This document shows positions 13,456 through 24,300 of a DNA stretch of 64,000 nucleotides, piece after piece. This DNA comes from Palaemon carinicauda (Eukaryota; Arthropoda; Malacostraca; Decapoda; Palaemonidae). Position 1 is the first letter of the stretch. The number at the start of each line of letters is the position of its first letter. Both the position numbers and the translations under genes were made by a program. A model generated the notes under the pieces. That model was given only the letters and a program-made list of their open reading frames with translations, was not told the DNA's origin and ran no database searches. The DNA is taken from contig NC_090768.1 in assembly GCF_036898095.1 (NCBI RefSeq), positions 43,546,100 through 43,610,099 on the forward strand, read 5' to 3'.

Positions 13456-13834
13456 TGGAAATAAATATAATCTTTAGAAGGTCCAGTTTCGCAAAGATTT
13501 CTCGTTACAGTAATGTATAATGTAACATGACCTAAACCTTTTAATGCACCCACGTCACAAGGAAATTATGTTACATCGAATTTGAGGAGATTAAATATAT
13601 TATGATGTGACCTGCCATTATAGGTCATGCGATCGCCCTCTTTACCTGGTGTAATTTTGACACAAGATCCATGGAATGCGAGATGTTGCCGATTACCCTC
13701 ATTCATTGCTGTTCCATTGAATAGAGGATGGCTGCACAACATCCTATTAACTGAGGAAATATAATATTCTTTTAGAATATTAAAATTTAAAAGGTTAAAG
13801 GTGTCTAGTTTCAGTTCCAGTTTCATCAGAATAG
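13456..13834. other. Unassigned stretch
   Basis: Unique-looking DNA. A minus-strand 86-codon open frame (13566-13826) has no recognisable motif and is probably fortuitous. Confidence 0.3.
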
Positions 13835-13835
13835 A

Positions 13836-13988
13836 TGCTCACCAGCACGTCAGCCGGGCAAGCCCAACAACCCCCTCTGGTGCCCTAACACAGCAGTGGC
13901 CTCCCCAGTAAACGGCTTTAACTTACGGGGGGATCGATCTGCTGCCATGCGAATGCTAAGCGAATATGTCACCACTGTACTAGCCAGG

Positions 13989-13993
<5 letters not shown>
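13836..13993 (-). mobile_element. tRNA-derived SINE
   Basis: On the minus strand the element starts with an A-box-like TGGCTAGTACAGTGGT (13972-13987). About 35 bp on is a B-box-like segment around 13931-13940 (agatcgatccc). The body follows, with 'cactgctgtgttagggcacc' and 'ggcttgcccggctgacgtgc' pieces that I associate with a common decapod SINE. The RNA polymerase III boxes support a tRNA-derived head. No target duplication was identified, and a (CT)n tract abuts its 5' side. Confidence 0.6.

Positions 13994-14060
<67 letters not shown>
13994..14060. repeat. (CT)n microsatellite
   Basis: Perfect (CT)n of over 60 bp directly against the 5' end of the minus-strand SINE. Confidence 0.97.
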
Positions 14061-14066
<6 letters not shown>

Positions 14067-14937
14067 TAAAATTTTGTATTATGTAAAGAAAACAGTCAAA
14101 ATTATCATTTGATCAAAACTTTTCTTGGTCTTTATGTATGCAGATAACTGCAGTTATTAATGTTCCTCCATAACAAATCGTTATAATTTTTCTAACATGA
14201 TGGGAATGAATCATAATTCAAAATATTAAAAATCCAATAAAAGAAAATCTTATGCGACGCTATCTTACAACGTTGCTTTATTCATCTTATAAGAAAGAAA
14301 TCGCTGCAAACTGAGGATAGCTGACAGGGAATTATTTTAATTGGAGCTCATATTCGGATGAGCATACTAATGACTGCAAAATTTTCCGTTATTTAGCCTT
14401 CTCCCACCACCATGTGCACCATCTTCCTCTTCTTCTTCCTCCTCCTCCTTCTCGTGTCTCTTGATATACATTTCCAGCTCATATTTCCTAATTATTTAAT
14501 ACATTTCCAAAGATTTTTTTTTATTTACTTTTTATAAATCAACCCAACCTGGTTTTTCGTTCCATGTTTACCAGTTGGGAGAAAAATACGTTTCTTTTCT
14601 CACAAAAGTTTTCCTAACTTTCATTTGCGATGTAACTATTACAATGGCGAAAATCGAAACTGAATCTCCAATGTAAAGCTCATTCATGGAATCTGCTAGT
14701 AATTTTATCATATTATAATAGATGTTATAATGTATATACAAAAATGTTAAAATATAATTTGTTAATGAATATTTCTTTATAAAAGAAAAAAAATGTACGT
14801 TAAGAAAATGTAATTGTATTTTCATAATAAAAGATAAAAAAAAAGAACTGACAATTCTGCTTCACCGAAAGAGAAGATTTTTCTTTTTATAGAATGGCAC
14901 TACTTATGATAAGGTCAGTTATTTTGAGGAGATGGCA
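14061..14937. other. Unassigned AT-rich stretch
   Basis: A short CTT/CTC-rich patch near 14420-14455 is the only low-complexity feature. An 85-codon minus-strand frame is not recognised. Confidence 0.3.
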
Positions 14938-15065
14938 TCGTTTTATTCTACTACTAGTGTATACACACGCACACACACACAAATTCAACCTTTCTCATAC
15001 CCTAACCCTTTCCTAACCAAACCCACTGATTCAGCAATTTGTGGGAAAGTGTGGTTTACCGACTT
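14938..15065 (-). repeat. Dispersed repeat D1, copy 1
   Basis: Its reverse complement contains 'cccacaaattgc', a G-rich stretch, then 'ggttgaatttgtgtgtgtg' and 'gtatac', in the same order as at 16430-16560 and 59640-59760. Three copies in 64 kb show a dispersed family. The class is unknown, since no ends or target duplications could be fixed. Confidence 0.6.
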
Positions 15066-15430
15066 TACCTGTCGGGTTACCTCCTCCCACCCGTGTATAG
15101 CTACTCCATCAACCCCCTGAGCGTACCTGGAAATATATCAACACTGTTGATTCATAAGAAAGTTTCTTATCTGGTAGTTTTTTCGGTCTTCAAACAATGG
15201 CGATATTTTAAGTTGAAAATGCATAAACTACAAAACACACGAGAGAAATTCAATCTATGATTTTGGAAGCGATGAGCAAACCTGTTCTCCTGGCATATAA
15301 TAAGAATCACTATTTTCGTATTCCCTATCCATTCTATAATAAGAGCCATGGCATATCCATGGTAAGTGACTTTTAAACCAAATTGAAAATCAATCTTGAT
15401 GACACTAAATTTCCCTTATATAGTAGAGAG
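15066..15430. other. Unassigned stretch
   Basis: No gene or repeat signature was recognised between the D1 copy and the microsatellite. Confidence 0.3.
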
Positions 15431-15431
15431 C

Positions 15432-15716
<285 letters not shown>

Positions 15717-15723
15717 AAATATA

Positions 15724-16396
15724 CAGGATATTCCAAAAGTAGATGTACAGTAAATGATTACATTCATTTTGAGATTACATAATTAAGCTGTACATACAAT
15801 TATATTTACTAACACAATTATTGCATTAACAATTTAATTTTACTGTGAAAAATAACACAAAAACCCTTAAATTGTACTGTGAACCTAAATACAAAAGCCC
15901 CTAAATTTTATCATTGCAGGTTCTCAAGCTGTTTTCCGTCACAATTTGCTCAGCTTTGAAGTCACCCTTTAACGCTTCGACATTTTTTAAAAATCTCTTT
16001 GGGTATTAATTTCATGAAATGCATCTCTTACGTAATTTTTCATATAACATATCGTCACCCTCATAAACTAACTGCCTAAGTCATTTTCTCCACTTGTTGG
16101 AAAATAAAAAAAAAAAAAAAACCTTCTCATTTCCTAATTGTTTTATATCATTATCTTGAGTTTCAATTCACAAATTCTTAACATAAGAGTTTGTGAATTA
16201 GAATTTGTTAATTGAAGCTCAACACAATGATATAAGAATTAGGAAATGAGAAGGTTTTTTATTTCCCATCAAGTGGAGAAAATGACTTAGGCAGTTAGTT
16301 TAAGAGGGTGACGATATTTATAATGAACATACTTGTAATAATATAACCGATACATAAACCTATTCCACATACTGTTCACCTTCTTTTGGACCACCC
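15724..16396 (-). mobile_element. Tc1/mariner-derived foldback element
   Basis: The left end is TA|CAGGATATTCCAAAAGTAG and the right end, read inward, is TA|GGGTGGTCCAAAAGAAG. Both resemble mariner-family termini (..TCCAAAAGT..) and both are flanked by TA (15722-15723 and 16397-16398). The inner part is an inverted duplication: about 16039-16179 pairs with 16201-16326 around a ~20-nt centre. The minus strand of 15870-16060 looks like a decayed C-terminal transposase end, with stops. I infer a non-autonomous derivative made by inverted duplication of a mariner 3' end. The right arm lacks most of the outer sequence present on the left. Confidence 0.65.
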
Positions 16397-16429
16397 TATT
16401 TCTTTCCTGTCACGCTCAAGGAGGGGTGG

Positions 16430-16560
16430 GGGGTACCCATACAGATACGCTCGGAAACCAAACTCAACCACAAATTGCCGAACCACCAAAGTTAAGAAAG
16501 GGGGAGGGGTGGGAATGGTTGAATATGTGCGTGTACGTATCTAAATATTTAGACTGTCAT
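16430..16560 (+). repeat. Dispersed repeat D1, copy 2
   Basis: It contains 'ccacaaattgccgaaccacc', then 'gggggaggggtgggaatggt', then 'tgaatatgtgcgtgtacgta' and 'tctaaatatttagactg'. This order matches copy 3 (59640-59760) and the inverted copy 1. It follows the mariner foldback by about 30 bp. Confidence 0.65.
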
Positions 16561-17186
16561 TTTTTTATACACCATTTTAAGTAAAATACAAACTACATTC
16601 AGTAAGATATTTTAGAAATATTAGTTTTGACATTAAAAAGACATATACAAACGTACCCTGACCAAAAAGAATGCCACAATAATGTAATAACATTGGAATT
16701 TTACCCGACTTCATACTTCCACATCTTGTCTCATATTTTGCAAGCGATGTCGATATTTAAGCTGAAGTTCTGTTTACTAGCTAGTTGTCTACGGAACTTT
16801 GAATAAAACTACTAATCCACTGACCTTCCAAAATTTAATCATTTCCAGCTTTTCACATAACAGTTAATTCCGGGAAGTTTCATTACTCTACGATTAAAAT
16901 GGTGACCAGGAAACTGTTCACTAACAAACACACCCACACAAACGAGTGGTAAAACATAACCTCGTTCCAACTTCGTTGGGGAAGGTGATAAATCCAAAAT
17001 CTTAAAAACAATGACCAATGTTTTCCCTCTGTATACAACTCAAGTGTTCATTCGTTTGGTATCAGGGGCAAGTAGTCTTCAGAGATTCACAAGTAATCTT
17101 ATTATTTGTTTAGTAAACATGCTCACATACATACACGTATACACACGCTTGCGTGCAAACAGAAACACAGACACACGCAAATATAT
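16561..17186. other. Unassigned AT-rich stretch
   Basis: No supported gene. A 112-codon frame starting at 17011 runs into Tyr/Ile repeats from the microsatellite and is rejected. Confidence 0.3.
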
Positions 17187-17212
17187 ATACTGTATATATA
17201 TATATATATATA

Positions 17213-17248
<36 letters not shown>

Positions 17249-17265
17249 TATATATATATATACAG
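17187..17265. repeat. (TA)n microsatellite
   Basis: (TA)n with three short interruptions that give an approximately symmetrical actgtatata...tatatacagt arrangement. Confidence 0.93.
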
Positions 17266-17420
17266 TACATGCCCCTTTCTAAGTGGGGATACCTTAACGT
17301 GGTGAAAGGATTTGCGTATAACAATGATCAGCAAAGCCACCCATACTAGGTAGGTTTGCTGTAAGCGATGAGACTAAAGTCTCCCACCATCACCAATCCG
17401 TAGTGGCCAGCTTGGTGATG

Positions 17421-17425
<5 letters not shown>
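17266..17425 (+). repeat. Probable dispersed repeat (ctaagtgggg... element)
   Basis: A GC-richer 160-bp segment beginning near 'ctaagtggggataccttaac' and ending 'ccagcttggtgatgaaaa' directly before (GA)n. From memory this motif recurs in decapod sequences, but only one copy is visible here, so the call is tentative. Confidence 0.35.

Positions 17426-17485
<60 letters not shown>
17426..17485. repeat. (GA)n microsatellite
   Basis: Perfect (GA)n of about 60 bp. Confidence 0.97.
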
Positions 17486-17486
<1 letters not shown>

Positions 17487-17695
17487 CGCACTACCTCTCT
17501 ATTCGTGGATGTTGCAATAAAAGTAAAAAGAATATGAAGAAATCTCAGCATCCCGCACACGCTTCCAGAACACATCTCTTCCCGTAACTAATTTTGAAGG
17601 ATTATCAACTAATCCTTTTGCGTTACTCGAAAAAAAAAATCGGACTCAAAATATTTTTGCAGTGATATGAAAAAGCGAAAAGCGGGTATTGTTGG

Positions 17696-17720
17696 ACTTT
17701 CGGTTTATTGAAATAGATAT

Positions 17721-17784
<64 letters not shown>

Positions 17785-17805
17785 TCGGTTTATTGAAATA
17801 GATAT

Positions 17806-17851
<46 letters not shown>

Positions 17852-17895
17852 GAGAGAGAGAGAGGGGAGGACTTGCGGTTTATTGAAATAGATAT

Positions 17896-17965
<70 letters not shown>
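17696..17965 (+). repeat. Composite minisatellite: a 30-bp spacer alternating with (GA)n
   Basis: The 30-bp segment 'actttcggtttattgaaata' + 'gatattaaat' occurs at 17696-17725, 17781-17810 and 17871-17900 (last copy acttgcgg). Each is followed by a (GA)n tract of about 55-65 bp. The period is 85-90 bp. Confidence 0.95.
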
Positions 17966-17966
<1 letters not shown>

Positions 17967-18762
17967 AGTTCTCGTCCAGGTTCGAACTCAAGATTAAAAT
18001 GATGCAAATTGTTATTAAGACAGTTTCAATACGCATATAAACTGAAAATATATGGTTATATATGGCTGATTTGATGTACAGTTGGACACAGGAATTCCTG
18101 GTACACCCTGCTCTGAGGATGTGCACACATCCACACCCAAACAGCCTGGTGAGTTCTTACGCTTAGCCTCGCCCACCACCTCTACTATCTATCCCTACGC
18201 TATCTGTTTGGTTACTCGCCGCGAAGTCAGGGTGTGACATGGTGCACTTCTACGGAGTAAGGTGTACCAAAGGCTCCTGTGGTCAACTGTACATTATGTA
18301 TGTGAATGATTATTTATTATTCCTATCACAACTGATGGCATATATGTTTCTATCTTACGAGAAACGTAATCTGTCTTCAATTCATAACTAATAATTATGA
18401 TGAAGATTTAATCAAAATCAATAGTAAAATAAAATCTCAAATATTCTAACATACCATTTAATCAATTATGAAATGAAAAAATTATTAAACAAAAGATAAC
18501 ATTCCCAATTTTATTAGGAATGCTTATTGTCTGTAGGTACCCAGATTAGGGATTTACAAAAAAGAAAAAAAAAAAAAAAAAGTACCTTCGAGGTGTTATA
18601 CTTTTTCTCGTCATCATATCACTTTTAATAAGGCGTCAGTTCCATGCAATTACATAAATAGAATGTATGAATCGCTTGATAATACGGGAAATTAAAAGAA
18701 GGGAATCACAAACGTACAAACACTGCAAAACAGGAACTGACATTTTTGTAACAGAAATTCAA
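17966..18762. other. Unassigned stretch
   Basis: Mixed-composition DNA. A GC-richer part at 18110-18290 has no recognised family. A short A-run lies near 18565-18580. Confidence 0.3.
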
Positions 18763-18861
18763 AATTTGAGATAATATGGGAGTTATAGAAACTCGGCCAC
18801 CAATCCCACATTTCCCTGGTGGATTAACAACACCAATGCTCAGACATGTGCAAAAAGAACA
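18763..18861 (-). pseudogene. LINE reverse-transcriptase fragment, inverted
   Basis: The minus-strand frame contains IGVVNPPGKCGIGGRVSITPILSQI, which lines up with the RT segment IGNVTPLCKC..PISITPILSKVF of the LINE that follows on the + strand (about 19810-19905). Several residues between GG and SITPILS are missing. It is therefore a short inverted piece of the same family lying directly upstream. The order does not fit a simple 5' inversion, because RT lies ahead of endonuclease, so a separate insertion or rearrangement is likelier. Confidence 0.5.
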
Positions 18862-20891
18862 GTATTTGAATAACTGTGAGCAAATCATAAATGAAGCTAC
18901 TCACAGGTCTGGTAATTGCTTGGACCTCGTATACACTGACCTCCCCTGGCGTTATAACTAGTAAGGTTGGTTCTCCAGTCGGGACCTCTGATCATGCCTT
19001 GATTTCATTATTAGTGAAGACTGAGCAGCCTGTCCCTGATATATCATATTCTTGTAAAATTTATATGAAATCCCAAGCAGACTGGAATGGGATTTTGCAT
19101 GATCTTTTGTGCCTGAATTGGTCACAATTATATATTAGTGTAGATCCTGTTGTCCCTTTGAATGAGAATCTAGTCAACATAATTGATAGGCATATCCCTT
19201 CTCGTGTGCTAGGGTACCGAATGAAGGACAAACCGTGGTACAATGATGATTGTAGACGTGCTTATTTGGAGAAGGCAGGAGGCCTATCACCTTTGGAAGG
19301 GTAACAGATCAGATTTGACCCTGGAACAACTATACTCAGCTTCGAGCTTTTGCTCAGAGAGTTTATGCCTCAACTGAAAAGGAGTACAATTTAATCATAA
19401 AAGAAACCCCTCTCTGGTACAACTCAGGAACATAAATGGTGGTCTACCCTTAAATCTGCACTCTTTGGTGTAGATGCAACAGTTCCTCCTTTACTTAAAC
19501 CAGATGGCTCAGTCACTCACTGTCCAAATGAAAAGGCAACCCTTTCAGCTGATGTTTTTGACAGTAAACAGAGTAATGAAAAACTTGAACTTCCTCATTC
19601 CTGTTTTCCTGAGGCTAAACTAACTAGTTTAGCTTTTCGATCTCGTGAGATTAAAGCTCTGTTGATGGACCTTGATGCTTATGGAGGTGTAGACCCAAAT
19701 GGTATTTTTCCTTTGTTTTTTATAAAGACAGCAGATTTCTTAGCTCCAAAGTTATCTGTTATTTTGCGCAAGTTAGCAAGAAGAGGAGCTTTTAGCACTT
19801 GTTGGAGAATTGGTAATGTTACTCCTCTATGTAAATGTGTTTGTGGTAGCTCAGGTCCCACTGATTACCGCCCAATTTCCATTACTCCCATATTATCTAA
19901 AGTTTTTGAACGTCTTCTGGCAAAACGTCTTAATAGGTTTGCTGAAGGTAATCATCTATTCCCTAGTTTGCAATTTGGTTTCGTAAAGGCCTTGGAGCAT
20001 GTGATGCCCTTCTTACAATCTCCAATGCAGTACAGAAATCCCTTGGTTGTGGTCGGGAAGTTCGTATGATTGGCCTTGATTTTAGTGCTGCCTTTGACAG
20101 TGTTAATCATGAGGCCCTTGTTTTCAAACTGAAACAGTTGGGAGTGGGTGGGTCGTTTCTTAGCATTATTATTGATTTTTTTTAGTAAGTAGATCTCAAA
20201 GAGTTGTTGTTGATGGGCACCATAGTGAGTATAGGAATGTGATATCCGGGGTTCCACAGTTCCACAGGGTAGTGTTCTTGGCCCATTACTTTTCATACTA
20301 TATACACATGACATATGGTTTGGCCTAGAAAATAAGCTTGTTGCATATGCAGATGATGCTACTCTCTTTGCTTCAATTCCATCCCCCGAATGTAGATCTG
20401 GGGTTGATGAATCCCTTAATAGAGTTTTAGCTAAAATTAGTGCATGGTGCAAATTATGGGGTATGAAGTTGAATCCTAAACAAAACTCAAAGTATGATTG
20501 TAAGTAGGTCAAGGACGGTAGCTCCTCAACATCCGGATCTCAGTATTGATAATGTTTCTCTAAATTTGTATGACTCTTTTCAAAATTTAGGTGTGATTCT
20601 CGACAGCAAATTTACTTTTGAGAAACATATAAGGTCTGTCTCTTCTTCAATTGCACAAAAAATTGGCTTATTGAGAAAGTCTTTTAAGATATTCGGTGAT
20701 CAATCTATTCTGAAGAAGTGTTTTTAATTCTTTTATTCTACCTTGTTTTGAGTATTGTTCTCCTGTCTGGTCTTCAGCTGCTGATTCTCATCTTAATTTG
20801 TTGGACAGAAACTTACGGTCTATCAAATTTCTTATTCCTGATCTAGATACTAATCTCTGGCACGGTCGTTCAATTAGTTCATATGCATGTT
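18862..20891 (+). pseudogene. CR1/Jockey-like LINE ORF2 remnant (endonuclease end plus RT)
   Basis: A broken ORF2. Around 18880-19300 is the C-terminal part of an AP-type endonuclease (NEATHRSGNCLDLVYTDLP, then GTSDHALIS, the SDH catalytic motif), with a frameshift near 18950. RT follows from about 19660: DYRPISITPILSKVFERLL, then FSAAFDSVNHE (domain A Asp), GVPQ, and [11 protein letters not shown] (YADD box, near 20345-20375), then LGVILDSKFTF. At least four frameshifts or stops separate these blocks (near 19300, 20000, 20190 and 20490). It ends in the assembly gap, so the 3' end is unknown. The YADD box and APE-type endonuclease place it with CR1/Jockey-group LINEs. Such an element copies itself by target-primed reverse transcription. 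This copy is dead. Confidence 0.75.
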
Positions 20892-21391
20892 NNNNNNNNN
20901 NNNNNNNNNNNNNNNNNNNNNNNNNNNNNNNNNNNNNNNNNNNNNNNNNNNNNNNNNNNNNNNNNNNNNNNNNNNNNNNNNNNNNNNNNNNNNNNNNNNN
21001 NNNNNNNNNNNNNNNNNNNNNNNNNNNNNNNNNNNNNNNNNNNNNNNNNNNNNNNNNNNNNNNNNNNNNNNNNNNNNNNNNNNNNNNNNNNNNNNNNNNN
21101 NNNNNNNNNNNNNNNNNNNNNNNNNNNNNNNNNNNNNNNNNNNNNNNNNNNNNNNNNNNNNNNNNNNNNNNNNNNNNNNNNNNNNNNNNNNNNNNNNNNN
21201 NNNNNNNNNNNNNNNNNNNNNNNNNNNNNNNNNNNNNNNNNNNNNNNNNNNNNNNNNNNNNNNNNNNNNNNNNNNNNNNNNNNNNNNNNNNNNNNNNNNN
21301 NNNNNNNNNNNNNNNNNNNNNNNNNNNNNNNNNNNNNNNNNNNNNNNNNNNNNNNNNNNNNNNNNNNNNNNNNNNNNNNNNNNNNNNNNNN
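20892..21391. other. Assembly gap, exactly 500 N
   Basis: A run of 500 N, a conventional placeholder length. The true distance, and even the adjacency of the LINE remnant and the 184-bp satellite, is not established. Confidence 1.
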
Positions 21392-24300
21392 CTCTTCCAG
21401 CTAAAATTATAGAAGATATATGAGTTTTTATTGAAAAAGTGCCCTATTTTTGGGGTCCGAAACGAGTAAGGGCCGGGGTCAGAGATAATGCCCCAAAATT
21501 TTCGGTGTCAGATTTTGTGTTAGACTACAGCATAGAGTCGTTTTATGGGTATAAATGTGGTCATCGCATATTTTCGCTCTCCGGCTAAAATTATAGAAGA
21601 TATATGAGTTTTTTATTGAAAAAGTGCCCTATTTTTGGGGTCCGAAACGAGTAAGGGGCCGGGGTCAGAGATAATGCCCTAAAATTTTCGGTGTCAGATT
21701 TGTGTTAGACTACAGCATAGAGTCGTTTTATGGGTATAAATGTGGTCATCGCATATTTTCGCTCTCCGGCTAAAATTATAGAAGATATATGAGTTTTTAT
21801 TGAAAAAGTGCCCTATTTTTGGGGTCCGAAACGAGTAAGGGCCGGGGGTCAGAGATAATGCCCCAAAAATTTTCGGTGTCAGATTTTGTGTTAGACTACA
21901 GCATAGAGTCGTTTTATGGGTATAAATGTGGTCATCGCATATTTTCGCTCTCCGGCTAAAATTATAGAAGATATATGAGTTTTTATTGAAAAAGGGCTCT
22001 ATTTTAGGGGTCCGAACAGGTAAGGAGGCCCGGGGTCAGAGAGATCAATGCCCCAAAATTTTCGGTGTCAGATTTTGTGTTAGACTACAGCATAGAGTCG
22101 TTTTATGGGTATAAATGTGGTCATGGAATATTTTTCGCTCTCCGGCTAAAATTATAGAAGATATATGAGTTTTTATTGAAAAAGTGCCCTATATTTTGGG
22201 GTCCGAAACGAGTAAGGGACGGGGTCAGAGATAATGCCCCCAAAATTTTTCGGTGTCAGATTTTGTGTTAGAATACAGCATAGAGTCGTTTTATGAGTAT
22301 AAATGTGGTCATTACGCATATTTTCCGCTCCTCCCGGCTAAAATTATAGAAGATATATGAGTTTTTTATTGAAAAAGTGCCCTATTTTTGGGGTCCGAAA
22401 CGAGTAAGGGCCGGGGTCAGAGATAATGCCCCCAAAATTTCGGTGTCAGATTTTGTGTTAGACTACAGCATAGAGTCGTTTTATGGGTATAAAATGTGGT
22501 CATCGCATATTTTCGCTCTCCGGCAAAAATTATAGAAGATATATGAGTTTTTATTGAAAAAGTGCCCTATTTTTGGGGTCCGAAACGAGCAAGGGCCGGG
22601 GTCAGAGATAATGCCCCATAATTTTCGGTGTCAGATTTTGTGTTAGACTACAAGCATAGAGTCGTTTTATGGGTATAAATGTGGTCATCGCATATTTTTC
22701 GCTCTCCGGCTAAAATTATAGAAGATATATGAGTTTTTATTGAAAAAGTGCCCTATTTTTGGGGTCCGAAACGAGTAAGGGCCGGGGTCAGAGATAATGC
22801 CCCAAAATTTTCGGTGTCAGATTTTGTGTTAGACTACAGCATAGAGTCGTTTTATGGGTATAAATGTGGTCATCGCATATTTTCGCTCTCCGGCTAAAAT
22901 TATAGAAGATATATGAGTTTTTATTGAAAAAGTGCCCTAATTTTGGGGTCCGAAACGAGTAAGGGCCGGGGTCAGAGATAATGCCCCAAAATTTTCGGTG
23001 TCAGATTTTGTGTTAGACTACAGCATAGAGTCGTTTTATGGGTATAAATGTGGTCATCGCATATTTCGCTCTCAGGCTAAAATTATAGAAGATATATGAG
23101 TTTTTATTGAAAAAAGTGCACTATTTTTGGGGTCCGAAACGAGTAAGGGCCGGGGTCAGAGATAATGCCCCAAAATTTTCGTTGTCAGATTTTGTGTTAG
23201 ACTACAGCATAGAGTCGTTTTATGGGTATAAATGTGGTCATGGCATATTTTTCGCTCTCTCCGGCTAAATTATAGAAGATATATGAGTTTTTATTGAAAA
23301 AAGTGCCCTATTTTTGGGGTCCGAAACGAGTAAGGGCCGGGGTCAGAGATAATGCCCCCAAAATTTTCGGTGTCAGATTTTGTGTTAGACTACAGCATAG
23401 AGTCGTTTTATGGGTATAAATGTGGTCATCGCATATTTTCGCTCTCCGGCTAAAATTATAGAAGATAAATGAGTTTTTTATTGAAAAAGTGCCCTATTTT
23501 TGGGGTCCGAAACGAGTAAGGGCCGGGGTCAGAGATAATGCCCCCAAAATTTTCGGTGTCAGATTTTGTGTTAGACTACAGCATAGAGTCGTTTTATGGG
23601 TATAAATGTGGTCATCGCATATTTTCGCTCTCCGGCTAAAATTATAGATAGATATATGAGTTTTTATTGAAAAAGGGCTCTATTTTAGGGGTCCGAAACG
23701 AGTAAGGGCCGGGGTCAGAGATAATGCCCCAAAATTTTTCGGTGTCAGATTTTGTGTTAGACTACAGCATAGAGTCGTTTTATGGGTATAAATGTGGTCA
23801 TGGAATATTTTCGCTCTCCGGCTAAAATTATAGAAGATGTATGAGTTTTTATTGAAAAAGTGCCCTATTTTTGGGGTCCGAACGAGTAAGGGCCGGGGTC
23901 AGAGATCATGCCCCAAAATTTTCGGTGTCAGATTTTGTGTTAGACTACAGCATAGAGTCGTTTTATGGGTATAAATGTGGTCATCGCATATTTTCGCTCT
24001 CCAGCTAAAATTATAGAAGATATATGAGTTTTTATTGAAAAAGTGCCCTATTTTTGGGGGTCCGAAACGAGTAAGGGGCCGGGGTCAGAGATAATGCCCC
24101 CAAAATTTTCGGTGTCAGATTTTGTGTTAGACTACAGCATAGAGTCGTTTTATGGGTATAAATGTGGTCATGGCATATTTTCGCTCTCCGGCTAAAATTA
24201 TAGAAGATATATGAGTTTTTATTGAAAAAGTGCCCTATTTTTTGGGGTCCGAAACGAGTAAGGGCCGGGGTCAGAGATAAGACCCCCTAAATTTTCGGTG

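Noticed and set aside
13566..13826. 86-codon minus-strand frame as a host gene
   Set aside because: No domain, no splice or promoter context, and it lies between repeats.
17390..18126. Ser-Leu repeat proteins on the minus strand
   Set aside because: They are (GA)n microsatellite translations. Similar Arg-Glu and Ser-Leu frames occur near 15405-15625 and 58411-58683.
19952..20512. 186-codon minus-strand frame
   Set aside because: It is antisense to the LINE RT remnant, whose motifs (AAFDS, YADD) are on the + strand.
20798..21423. Frames running through the N stretch
   Set aside because: They only exist because N codons are read as open.
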